NCBI RefSeq assembly: GCF_012034385.1
Contig: NZ_JAAVJB010000015.1
Span: 1 to 46,592, forward strand
Reading direction: 5' to 3'
From: Streptomyces spiramenti
GTDB lineage: Bacteria > Actinomycetota > Actinomycetes > Streptomycetales > Streptomycetaceae
Length of the DNA stretch: 46,592 nucleotides
Shown here in pieces: positions 36,042 to 43,557 of this stretch (positions are counted from its first letter, which is position 1; each line of letters begins with the position of its first letter). The position numbers and the translations under genes were made by a program. The notes beneath the pieces were generated by a model. That model did no database searches. It saw only the letters and a program-made list of their open reading frames with translations, and was not told the DNA's origin.

Positions 36042-36830
36042 GTGAGAATCGCGCTCATCGACTCGGGTATCGGTCAGCTTCCCGCCGCCGCCGCGCTGCG
36101 GCGACTCCGCCCCGACGCCTCGCTCGTCCTCTCCGCCGACCCGGACGGCATGCCCTGGGGACCGCGCGCCCCGGACGACATCACCCGCAGAGCCCTGGCC
36201 TGTGCCCGTGCCGCCGCGGGGACCGGCCCGGACGCACTGGTCGTCGCGTGCAACACCGCCTCCGTCCACGCGTTGGAGGCCCTGCGCGCCGAGCTCGAGC
36301 CCGATATCCCGGTCGTGGGCACGGTTCCCGCGATCAAGCCGGCCGCCGCCGGGGGCGGGCCGGTCGCGGTGTGGGCCACGCCGGCCACCACCGGCAGCGG
36401 CTACCAGCGTCGCCTGATCGGCCGCTTCGCCGCGGGGGTCACCACGACCGAGGTGCCCTGCCACGGCCTGGCCGACGCCGTGGAGCAGGCCGACCCGGGG
36501 GCGGTGGCCCGAGCGGTGAAGGCGGCTGCCGCGCTGACCCCCACCGAGGTCGGCGACGTGGTCCTCGGCTGCACCCACTACGAACTCGTCGGCGAGCGGA
36601 TCCGTGAGGAGCTCGCCGTCCAGGGGGGCGTCCCCGCCGTGCGCCTCCACGGCTCGGCCTCCGCCGTGGCCCACCAGGTGCTCCGGCGGTTGGGCGTCGA
36701 TCCCGCCCCGGGGGCCGAGCCCGGCCCCGAACCGGTCTTCCTCGCATCCGGCCGCCCCGCGCCACCGCCGGCCGCCCTCCTCGGCTACCGGGAGGGGCGC
36801 GGCCTGGTCCGCCCCCGCCCCGTGGCCTGA
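36042..36830 (+). CDS. Glutamate racemase-like Asp/Glu racemase
   Basis: A 262-residue cofactor-independent racemase. GTG 36042 places DSGIGQLPAAAALR at the N-terminus, where glutamate racemases have DSGVGGL. The two catalytic cysteines are seen in VACNTAS (about residue 68) and GCTHYEL (about residue 177), so the two-base mechanism is intact. The family supplies D-glutamate for peptidoglycan. The Gln and Leu after DSGIG are unlike classical MurI, and this may be a second, non-essential racemase. A NUDIX gene follows by 27 bp in the same direction. Confidence 0.82.
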   Translation: MRIALIDSGIGQLPAAAALRRLRPDASLVLSADPDGMPWGPRAPDDITRRALACARAAAGTGPDALVVACNTASVHALEALRAELEPDIPVVGTVPAIKPAAAGGGPVAVWATPATTGSGYQRRLIGRFAAGVTTTEVPCHGLADAVEQADPGAVARAVKAAAALTPTEVGDVVLGCTHYELVGERIREELAVQGGVPAVRLHGSASAVAHQVLRRLGVDPAPGAEPGPEPVFLASGRPAPPPAALLGYREGRGLVRPRPVA

Positions 36831-36857
36831 GCCCCGCCGACCCCGCTGAGGAGCTCG

Positions 36858-37403
36858 ATGACCACGCCCCGGTTCATCCTCGACCTTCGCCGCCGTATCG
36901 GGAACGACATGCTGTTCCTGCCCGGCGTGAGCGCCGTGGTGCTCGACGACGACGGCCGGGTGCTCCTCGGCCGCCGCGCCGACAACGGCCGCTGGTCACT
37001 GATCGCGGGCATCCCCGAGCCGGGTGAGCAGCCTGCCCGGACAGCGGTGCGCGAGGTGCTGGAGGAGACCGCCGTCCACTGCGTGCCCGAGGAGGTCGTG
37101 CTGGTCGAGACGCTCGACCCGGTGCGGTACCCCAACGGCGACCTCTGTCAGTACATGGACGTGACCCTGCGGTGCCGGGCGACGGGCGGCGAGGCACGGG
37201 TGAACGACGACGAGTCCCTGGAGGTCGGCTGGTTCGCCCTCGACGCGCTGCCGCCCGGGCTGCCCGACCACGCACTGCGCCGCATCACCCTGGCGACCGC
37301 CGGGGGTCCGGCGTGGTTCCGGCCGCACGGCGAGAACGACGAGGCCGACCCGGTCGGCGACCCGGGCGGCACCGCGGGTTCGGACGCCCCCGTCGACGCC
37401 TGA
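36858..37403 (+). CDS. NUDIX hydrolase
   Basis: A 181-residue NUDIX protein from ATG 36858, with AGGAG 4 nt upstream. The domain covers residues 20-150; the Nudix box runs GIPEPGEQPARTAVREVLEE followed by TA, with the metal-binding glutamates in place. The alanine after the box replaces the usual glycine-type residue. The last 30 residues are acidic and disordered. Substrate unknown; its partner upstream is a racemase-like gene. Confidence 0.88.
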   Translation: MTTPRFILDLRRRIGNDMLFLPGVSAVVLDDDGRVLLGRRADNGRWSLIAGIPEPGEQPARTAVREVLEETAVHCVPEEVVLVETLDPVRYPNGDLCQYMDVTLRCRATGGEARVNDDESLEVGWFALDALPPGLPDHALRRITLATAGGPAWFRPHGENDEADPVGDPGGTAGSDAPVDA

Positions 37404-37412
37404 GCCCGTCGC

Positions 37413-37429
37413 CTCCGGCGCGGCCGGAG
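37413..37429. terminator. Hairpin between NUDIX and dhaM genes
   Basis: CTCCGGC (37413-37419) pairs with GCCGGAG (37423-37429) around GCG, in the 65-bp gap between two convergent genes. Confidence 0.6.
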
Positions 37430-37468
37430 AGCCGCGCGGACTCCGCCAGGCGGCTGCGCGCGCTCCCG

Positions 37469-37942
37469 CTACAGCTTGCGGTACTCGTAGGCGTCCTCGG
37501 CGGCCCGCACCACGTCCGCCAGCGGAGCACCGGCGCCCGCCGTCACCACAGCCGCCACCGCGCCCTCCAGGAACGGCGCGTCCACGAGCCGCGCGCCGGG
37601 CGGGAGCGTGCCGACCCCCGCCTGGCCGGGGCGGGGGCTCTCCGCCTCGTCGCCGTCCGCGTCGTCCTCGTCCGCGATCAGCGCCCGAACCGTCAGTACG
37701 GCACTGCCGAGGTCCGCGACCACCACGACCCCGGCGCCCCGGTCGACCCGCCGCGCGGCGTCGACGATCAGCTCGGAGCTGGTGCCGATCCCGCCGTCGC
37801 CCGCTCCGCCGGCCGCCGCCACCAGCCGGCCGCCGGTGCCGCCGCTGAGCGCGACCGCCAGCCGCGACACCGCGTCCGCGACATCGCGACTGTGCGAGAC
37901 GAGGACCACCCCGACCGCGCCGCTCCCCGCCGCATCACTCAT
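37469..37942 (-). CDS. dhaM: Dihydroxyacetone kinase phosphoryl-transfer subunit DhaM
   Basis: A 157-residue EIIA-mannose-like protein from ATG 37942. The phospho-histidine lies in VGVVLVSHSRDVADAV near residue 17, followed by GGIGTSSELI and VVVVADLGSAVLT. It has only the EIIA-like domain, unlike the three-domain E. coli DhaM, as usual in actinomycetes. It carries an acidic insert (about residues 96-116). It passes phosphate from the PTS to DhaL. It overlaps dhaL by 8 bp. Confidence 0.93.
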   Translation of the reverse strand: MSDAAGSGAVGVVLVSHSRDVADAVSRLAVALSGGTGGRLVAAAGGAGDGGIGTSSELIVDAARRVDRGAGVVVVADLGSAVLTVRALIADEDDADGDEAESPRPGQAGVGTLPPGARLVDAPFLEGAVAAVVTAGAGAPLADVVRAAEDAYEYRKL

Positions 37943-38549
37943 CGGCCGCCTCCCAGCTCCGCTCCAGCGCCGCCACCAGCAACAGCGAGGAGGCCGCGCC
38001 GGGGTCCTCGTGACCGATGCTGCGCTCCCCGAGGTAGCTCGCCCGGCCGCGCCGCGCCCGCATCGGAACCGTGCCGACCGCACCCTCCGCCGCGGCCCGG
38101 CGGGCGGCCGTGAAGGACTCCGGCAGCGCACGGACCGCCGGCAGCAGGGCGTCCAGCATCGTCTTGTCGCCCTCCGCGGCGCCGCCGAGGGCGGCGACGG
38201 CCTCGACGCCCGTGGACATGGCGCGCGCCAGCTCCTCCCGCGACACCGTCGCCGCGTCGCCCAGCTCCCTGCCCGTGCGGCGGAGCAGTGTCCCGTACAG
38301 CGGTCCGGACGCCCCGCCGACCTTGGAGACCAGGGTGCGGCCCGCCAGTCCGAGAGCCGCGCCTGGCGAGGGCGGCGGCTTGTCCGTCAGCGCGGCCGTC
38401 ACCGCGGTGAATCCCCGCCGCAGGTTGCTGCCGTGGTCGGCGTCCCCGATGGCGGAGTCCAACTCCGTCAGCCGGTCCGCCTCCCGGTCCACCGCCGACG
38501 CGGTCTCCGTCAACCACCGCACGAAGAAACCGGTGTCCAGTTCCGCCAC
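37935..38549 (-). CDS. dhaL: Dihydroxyacetone kinase subunit DhaL
   Basis: A 204-residue ADP-binding subunit from GTG 38549, chosen because GGGAG lies 8 nt upstream and the open frame beyond it runs into the MITE. The Mg/ADP motif is DSAIGDADHGSNLRRGF; GGASGPLYGTLLRR and DKTMLDAL are further family signatures. It transfers phosphate from DhaM to dihydroxyacetone held on DhaK. It is separated from dhaK by 232 bp, mostly the MITE copy B. Confidence 0.94.
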   Translation of the reverse strand: MAELDTGFFVRWLTETASAVDREADRLTELDSAIGDADHGSNLRRGFTAVTAALTDKPPPSPGAALGLAGRTLVSKVGGASGPLYGTLLRRTGRELGDAATVSREELARAMSTGVEAVAALGGAAEGDKTMLDALLPAVRALPESFTAARRAAAEGAVGTVPMRARRGRASYLGERSIGHEDPGAASSLLLVAALERSWEAADE

Positions 38550-38620
38550 TCGTCTGCTCCCGTCCTCCACTGCCGTCCTGCCCTGCCTGTTCCGGGTACC
38601 GTCCCGCCCGTCGGTCCTCG

Positions 38621-38781
38621 GTCCTGTCCGGTGGATCCCGCCCGGCCCGCGACGCCCGGCACACCGTCCCGCCGGGTCGGAGCATCGCGCGAGTACGACG
38701 GGTGCGAGCTGCGACGCTCCGCCGTGCGATCCCCCGCACCGGACACCGCGGGCCTCACCGGCGCTGTTCATCGGACAGGGC
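38621..38781 (+). mobile_element. MITE-like element, copy B, inside dha operon
   Basis: A 161-bp element between dhaK and dhaL. The inverted ends are GTCCTGTCCGGTGGAT on the left and the complement of GCCCTGTCCGATGAAC on the right. The flanks are CTCG (38617-38620) and CTAG (38782-38785), a 4-bp target duplication with one mismatch. The right CTAG contains the TAG stop of dhaK. No transposase is encoded. It lies in the dha transcript and may fold as a long hairpin. Confidence 0.85.
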
Positions 38782-39783
38782 CTAGCATCCCCAGCGGAGC
38801 GCCGCCGTGCTCACCGGCGCGTCCCAGAGCCGCAGCAGCTCCTCGTCCACCTCGCACAGCGTCACCGAGCAGCCGGCCATGTCCAACGACGTCACGTAGT
38901 TCCCGACGAGCGTACGGGCCACCACCACCCCGCGCGCGGCGAGCACGCGCCGCACCTCGGCGTTGAATCCGTACAGTTCCAGCAGCGGAGTGCTGCCCAT
39001 GCCGTTGACCAGGGCCAGGAACGGGTGCTCGGTCGCGGAGTCGCCGAGGTCCTCCAGCAGTGCGTCCACGGTCACCTCCGCGATCTCGGCGGAGGTCATC
39101 ATGGCCCGGCGCTCCCGGCCCGGCTCGCCGTGGATCCCGATCCCGAGCTCCAGCTCACCGGCGGGCAGGTCGAAGGTCGGGCCGCCCTTCGCCGGCGTCG
39201 AGCAGGGGCTCAGCGCGACCCCGTAGCTGCGGCAGGCACCGGCGACCCGGCGGGCCAGCGCCTCCACCGTTTCCAGGGGCGCGCCCTCCTCGGCGGCGGC
39301 TCCCGCGAGCTTCTCGACGAACAGGGTGCCGCCCGTGCCCCTGCGCCCCGCGGTGAAGAGGCTGTCGGTCACCGCGACGTCGTCCTCGACCAGCACGCGG
39401 GCCGCCCGTACCCCCTCGTCCTCCGCGAGCTCCATCGCCATGTCGAAGTTGAGGACGTCCCCGGTGTAGTTCTTGACGACGAACAGCACCCCGGAGCCGC
39501 TGTCGGTGGCCGCCGCCGCCCGCAGCGCCTGGTCGGGCACCGGCGAGGTGAAGACCTCCCCCGGGCAGGCGCCGTCCAGCATGCCGCGCCCCACGAACCC
39601 GGCGTGCAGCGGCTCGTGCCCGGACCCGCCACCGGACACCAGCGACACCTTGCCGGCGACGGGTGCGTCCCTACGGATCACCACGCGGTTCTCGACGTCC
39701 ACCACCAGCTCCGGGTGGGCCGCCGCCATACCGCGCAGCGCGTCCTCCACGACCCGTTCCGGTGCGTTGATCAGCATCTTCAT
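38782..39783 (-). CDS. dhaK: Dihydroxyacetone kinase subunit DhaK
   Basis: A 333-residue substrate-binding subunit from ATG 39783, with GGGAGG 5-6 nt upstream. VSGGGSGHEPLHAGFVG and the substrate-linking histidine in GIGIHGEPG are present, as are NYTGDVLNFDMA and LVNGMGSTPLLELY. Dihydroxyacetone binds covalently to this histidine and is phosphorylated through DhaL and DhaM to feed triose phosphate to glycolysis. It is the first gene of dhaKLM. Its natural-looking C-terminus (LRLWDAPVSTAALRWGC) ends exactly at the CTAG bordering MITE copy B. Confidence 0.96.
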   Translation of the reverse strand: MKMLINAPERVVEDALRGMAAAHPELVVDVENRVVIRRDAPVAGKVSLVSGGGSGHEPLHAGFVGRGMLDGACPGEVFTSPVPDQALRAAAATDSGSGVLFVVKNYTGDVLNFDMAMELAEDEGVRAARVLVEDDVAVTDSLFTAGRRGTGGTLFVEKLAGAAAEEGAPLETVEALARRVAGACRSYGVALSPCSTPAKGGPTFDLPAGELELGIGIHGEPGRERRAMMTSAEIAEVTVDALLEDLGDSATEHPFLALVNGMGSTPLLELYGFNAEVRRVLAARGVVVARTLVGNYVTSLDMAGCSVTLCEVDEELLRLWDAPVSTAALRWGC

Positions 39784-39920
39784 CGGTACCTCCCGGAGTG
39801 ACTCAAAGCGTAGCTCCGGAGCGGGGCCCGCGCAGGCCGCCGACGGGCCTCCCCGCCGCTCCTCGACGCCGGTGCGGGCGACCGGCGGCGCGCGCCCGCC
39901 CACGGGGCCGGACCCTCCCC

Positions 39921-40029
39921 CCGACCGCGGGCCCCGACACCCGCTCCGGGCACCGGAGCCGGGGCACCGACGGGGCGGCCCCCGCCCAGGGTGTGATCGC
40001 GGCGGGGGAGAGCGGAGGGCCGGTGACCG
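39921..40029 (+). repeat. Paralogue of the kinase leader without MITE (empty site)
   Basis: This block upstream of dhaK matches the sequence around MITE copy C. The left part resembles 43257-43340 (shared CCGACCG, CCCCGAC, CCCGCTCCGGG, GGCACCG, CCCAG). The right part, from GGTGTGATCGCGGCGGGGGA onward, matches 43507-43547 almost exactly. The two halves are contiguous here but separated by 162 bp of MITE at the other locus. The rest of 39784-40144 holds no further supported feature. Confidence 0.85.
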
Positions 40030-40144
40030 TGGCCCTCCAACGGGATCGCGGCCCGCCCCGGACCGAGTGGGAGCGGGGGAGGTCGCCGTCCGGCTGCTGC
40101 CCGAGGTCTGCTCGACCGCCGGGCGGCGCATCCGGCCCCGGCGG

Positions 40145-42520
40145 TCAGGAGCGGTCGGCAGCGTCCACCGTCCCCGCACCGTCACCGAGGTCGTCGACGA
40201 AGGAAGCGACCCAGGCCAGCGGGGCGTTCCAGTTGATGGTGATCTCGTTGGTGGCGTAGGACTCGATGTGGTCGATGTAGCACATCGCGGGCGCGCACCC
40301 CTCCAGCAGGTCCGCGGCGATCGGGTCCTGCAGCTCCTCGTTGGGGCCGCCCGCGACGGAGCCGGGCGCCGGGTGGGGCAGGGCGGGGTTCAGCTGCCGT
40401 GCCCAGTGGCGGTGGTGCTGGTTGCGCGAGTCCCGTTCCCCGTAGCCGGTGATGTAGGACTGGTTGAGCGGGTTGCGGCCCAGCAGGTAGTCGAGCCCGT
40501 GCAGCACCGCAGCGCCGTAGCGGGCCTCCCCGGTCAGGTCGTGGGCGACGCCGAGGACGACCATGTTGTTCAGCACCTGCGAGTTGGAACCCCAGACGTA
40601 GTTCTGGGAGAAGGGCACGCCGTACGCCTCGGAGGCGGCGTCGGCCGCGTAGCCGTCGGCCGCCGCCAGCAGCGTCGCGGTGATCCCGTCCCGCTCCTCG
40701 GTGGTGAGCGCGGTGTCGACGGTGGCCAGGGTGATCGCGCCGAGCCCGGCGGTGGCCGCCCAGGCGAGTCCGCCGCGGGGGAAGACGGCGTCGGTGTCGC
40801 CGTGCAGCGGGGAGTCCCGGAGGTCCTTGAGATACCGTTCCTCGCCGGTGGTCGCGAAGAGTTCGGCGGCGGCCCAGTAGAACTCGTCCGTCACGTCGTC
40901 GTCACTGTAGGCGCCGCCGCCCTGCGCGTCGTTCGGGTCCGCGTAGTGGTCGGGGTGGCGCAGCGCGGCCTCGTACGCGGTGACCGCGCTCGCCAGCGCC
41001 TCGGCTGCGAAAGCGGGGTCGTACGGCTCGAAGAGCCGGGCGGCCTGTGCCCCCGCGGCGGCGAGATTGAGAGTCGCGGCGGTGGACGGCGCGTGCAGCT
41101 GCCGGAGTTCGGCGTCCCGGTGCGGGAGCAGCGGCAGCCCGGTCCAGTTGGCGTCGTGCAGCTTGTGGTGGGCCATCCCGGCCAGCTCCTCGCCCTCCGG
41201 GACCTGCATGGCGAGGAGGAAGTCGAGCTGCCAGCGGGCCTCATCCAGGATGTCCGGCACGCCGTTGCCGTGCTCGGGCACCCGGAGCGAGCCGTCGCCC
41301 AGCGCCTCGCCGTCGGCGGCGTCCGCCCACAGGGTGCGCTCGTACACCGACATCACCTGGGCCACCGAGATGCCGCCGTTGACGACGTACTTGCCGTGGT
41401 CGCCCGCGTCGTACCAGCCGCCCGGCGCGTCGAGCCGGTAGTCGCAGACACCCGGTCGGCACGGGACGTCGAAGTCGCCGCGGTTGGGCGCGACGTTGAG
41501 GTGACCGGCGGGCCGGGCGTACTCCTCGCCGACGAGCTCCGCGTCGATCTCGATGCCGCTGCGGTTGTGGTAGTAGTACGCCAGCGCGTCGGTCCGCAGT
41601 CCGGAGTAGAGCGTGTGACCGATGGCGAACGGTTCGCTGGTCTCCCCGTCGACGGTGACCGTCCAGCCCTCGCCCTCCTGCTGGACGGCGTCGAAGGCGA
41701 ACCGGTGGACGTGCTGCCCCGACGTCGGGTCGGTGCCGAACGGTTCGGTCTCCCCGGTGGCGGCCTGGGTGCCCTCGGCGTCGCGCAGCACCCAGGGCAG
41801 TGCCTCGGGGGCGTCGGTGACGACGGTGCCGCTCTTGGGGCCGTGGGTCAGGTAGCCCACCTGGTTGACGCGGACCGGGGAGCCGGTGTCCGGCTCGTAG
41901 ACCGGCGGCACGGCTCCGCCGCGCAGTGACACCTCTTCGAGGCAGAACGTGAACGGCTGGGCCGCTCCGCCGAGTTCGACGGAGAACTGGGCGGCCTCGT
42001 AGTTGGCGCCGGCGGTGAAGACGTGCTCGAAGGAGACCGGCTCTCCCGCGACGGCGTCGATGGTCGCGAGTTCCTTGGTGTAGGGCTCCTCGGCCAGCAT
42101 CACGTTGGCCCGGGAGACCGTCGGGGCACTCGAACTCGCCGTGTAGCGGAGCGCGTAGCTCTCACCCTCCTCCAGCGCGATGCCTCCCTGCCCGACGATG
42201 GCGTCCCACGGGTTGACGGTCCCGCCCGGGACATCGATGCACAACCGGCCCTCGGAGACGGCGCCTTCGGTGTTCGGGGTCCACCACCACGCCTCGGTTC
42301 CGGCGGCGAAGTCGCCGTTGACGATCAGCTCGGGCCCCTCCTCCTCACCGGCCGAGGGGCCGGCCTCCGCGCCGATGGCGGGCACCGACAGCACTCCGGC
42401 GGCCAGGGCGGCGGCGGTGGCCACGCCGAGCACCGCCCGGGTCCGGCGGGGCGAACGGTTCGGGCGGGGCCCGGTCGGGGGCGGTGGCGAGGCGTTCGAC
42501 GTGCGGCTGTGACGGTTCAC
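40145..42520 (-). CDS. Secreted GH9 endoglucanase with CBM4-like domain
   Basis: A 791-residue secreted cellulase from GTG 42520 (AAGGA 7 nt upstream). Residues 1-50 form a long signal peptide with a PRRTRAVLG n-region and an alanine-rich core, possibly Tat-type. A CBM4-like cellulose-binding domain follows (about 60-200; ELIVNGDFAAGTEAW), then the Ig-like CelD_N module (about 205-300; PVRVNQVGYLTHGPKSG), then the GH9 catalytic domain. Catalytic residues are visible in GGWYDAGDHGKYV (base aspartates), RNQHHRHW (substrate histidine) and SYATNEITINWNAPLAWV (acid glutamate). No C-terminal CBM is present. A perfect CebR box sits 89 bp upstream, so it is repressed without cello-oligosaccharides. 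Confidence 0.95.
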   Translation of the reverse strand: MNRHSRTSNASPPPPTGPRPNRSPRRTRAVLGVATAAALAAGVLSVPAIGAEAGPSAGEEEGPELIVNGDFAAGTEAWWWTPNTEGAVSEGRLCIDVPGGTVNPWDAIVGQGGIALEEGESYALRYTASSSAPTVSRANVMLAEEPYTKELATIDAVAGEPVSFEHVFTAGANYEAAQFSVELGGAAQPFTFCLEEVSLRGGAVPPVYEPDTGSPVRVNQVGYLTHGPKSGTVVTDAPEALPWVLRDAEGTQAATGETEPFGTDPTSGQHVHRFAFDAVQQEGEGWTVTVDGETSEPFAIGHTLYSGLRTDALAYYYHNRSGIEIDAELVGEEYARPAGHLNVAPNRGDFDVPCRPGVCDYRLDAPGGWYDAGDHGKYVVNGGISVAQVMSVYERTLWADAADGEALGDGSLRVPEHGNGVPDILDEARWQLDFLLAMQVPEGEELAGMAHHKLHDANWTGLPLLPHRDAELRQLHAPSTAATLNLAAAGAQAARLFEPYDPAFAAEALASAVTAYEAALRHPDHYADPNDAQGGGAYSDDDVTDEFYWAAAELFATTGEERYLKDLRDSPLHGDTDAVFPRGGLAWAATAGLGAITLATVDTALTTEERDGITATLLAAADGYAADAASEAYGVPFSQNYVWGSNSQVLNNMVVLGVAHDLTGEARYGAAVLHGLDYLLGRNPLNQSYITGYGERDSRNQHHRHWARQLNPALPHPAPGSVAGGPNEELQDPIAADLLEGCAPAMCYIDHIESYATNEITINWNAPLAWVASFVDDLGDGAGTVDAADRS

Positions 42521-42608
42521 GGCTCGTTCCTTCCAGCGGTGGGGGACCGGTGGCACCGGCGAGGTGGGGGCCGGCGACCGGGACTGCGCGAGGATCCGAC
42601 GACGAGTG

Positions 42609-42622
42609 TGGGAGCGCTCCCA
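42609..42622. promoter_or_regulatory. CebR operator of the GH9 cellulase gene
   Basis: TGGGAGCGCTCCCA is the exact 14-bp palindrome bound by the LacI-family repressor CebR in streptomycetes. It lies 89 bp upstream of the cellulase start. A second, imperfect copy (TGGGACCACTCC) starts at 42630. Confidence 0.93.
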
Positions 42623-42649
42623 GTGAGCGTGGGACCACTCCGGCAAGCC

Positions 42650-43256
42650 GTCAAGACAGTCGACGGCGGAAAAGTCCGGAAGGGCTTCCGGGCGCTGGTC
42701 GGGCTGATCCCGAACCGCTGCCGTCCACGACTGCCGGGCCGGGGGCCGGCCAGACCGGCCGTCCTCAGCCGAGCCGGGCCGTCCCCGCGCCCGTCGGAGC
42801 CGCCATGCCACGACACCGCTCGCGCACAGGTCCCTGGACGCCACCCTTGAGGATCCGGGAGGTCCACCTCTCCTGCACCGACCGGCCGGCGCGGTCGCCC
42901 TCGCGCGCCACCACCCGGACGACGGCACGGCACCGCCGCGGTGCTGACCAGCCGGCAGCACCCCGACCGCACCCTACGGAACGGTGGAGAGGTCGCCTTC
43001 GGCCGCAGGGATCGTCACCCGACCCGTCCGGTCGACTGCGCCGGGTCGCCCACGAGGCGGCCTCGGCTGAACACCGAGGCCAGGCGGCGGCCGTGCGTGC
43101 AGCCTGCCGCCGCGCCTCGGCGACGCCGACCGGCCGTCGGCTCAGCCGGCCGACGCCCGTGCAGTAGGGGCCTCGGCCGTGCTGCCGGACGGGCCCGCCC
43201 GCCGCCCGCGAGGTCGGCCGCGTGGCGGAGGCACCGGAACCGGCCCGTCGCGTCGT
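42650..43256. other. Long non-coding gap between cellulase and kinase genes
   Basis: Reverse frames continue upstream of the cellulase start but show no conserved domain or ribosome binding site. Apart from the CebR boxes to the left and the kinase-leader repeat and MITE to the right, I see no supported feature here. Confidence 0.4.
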
Positions 43257-43547
43257 CCGACCGGGGCCCCGACGCCCGCTCCGGGTACCGGTGCCGCGCA
43301 CCCGGGGGCGGGGCACCGGCGGCCGGCGGCCCGGGCCCAGGCCCTGTCTGGTGAATCCCGCCTGGGCCGCGACGCCTGGCACGGCATCTCGCCACGTCGG
43401 AGCCTCGCGCGAGTACAACGGGTACGAGCTGCGACGCTCCGCCGTGCGATCACCGCAACCGGACACCGCGGGCCGTGCAGGCGCCACTTACCAGACGGGT
43501 CACTAGGGTGTGATCGCGGCGGGGGAGAGCGGAGAGCCGGTGACCGG
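43257..43547 (+). repeat. Kinase leader block, occupied by MITE copy C
   Basis: Both flanks of MITE copy C (43257-43340 and 43507-43547) match the contiguous block at 39921-40029. The right flank runs into the ribosome binding site of the GAF kinase gene, so the duplicated block is probably the leader of that gene family. Confidence 0.8.
43341..43502 (+). mobile_element. MITE-like element, copy C
   Basis: A 162-bp element with inverted ends GCCCTGTCTGGTGAAT and the complement of ACCCGTCTGGTAAGT. The flanks are CCAG (43337-43340) and CTAG (43503-43506), a 4-bp target duplication with one mismatch. The unoccupied paralogue has a single CCAG at this point. Its inside is closely similar to copies A and B (for example GTACGAGCTGCGACGC). 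No transposase reading frame. Confidence 0.88.
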
Positions 43548-43557
43548 GGAGGGACCG

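Noticed and set aside
40145..42961. N-terminal extension of the GH9 frame beyond GTG 42520
   Set aside because: The signal peptide begins at GTG 42520 with its own ribosome site, and the extension would place the CebR operator inside the coding region.
21790..43502. The three 161-bp repeats as remnants of a full insertion sequence
   Set aside because: All three have the same length and both ends, and none carries recognisable transposase residues, so a MITE is the better reading than independent deletions.
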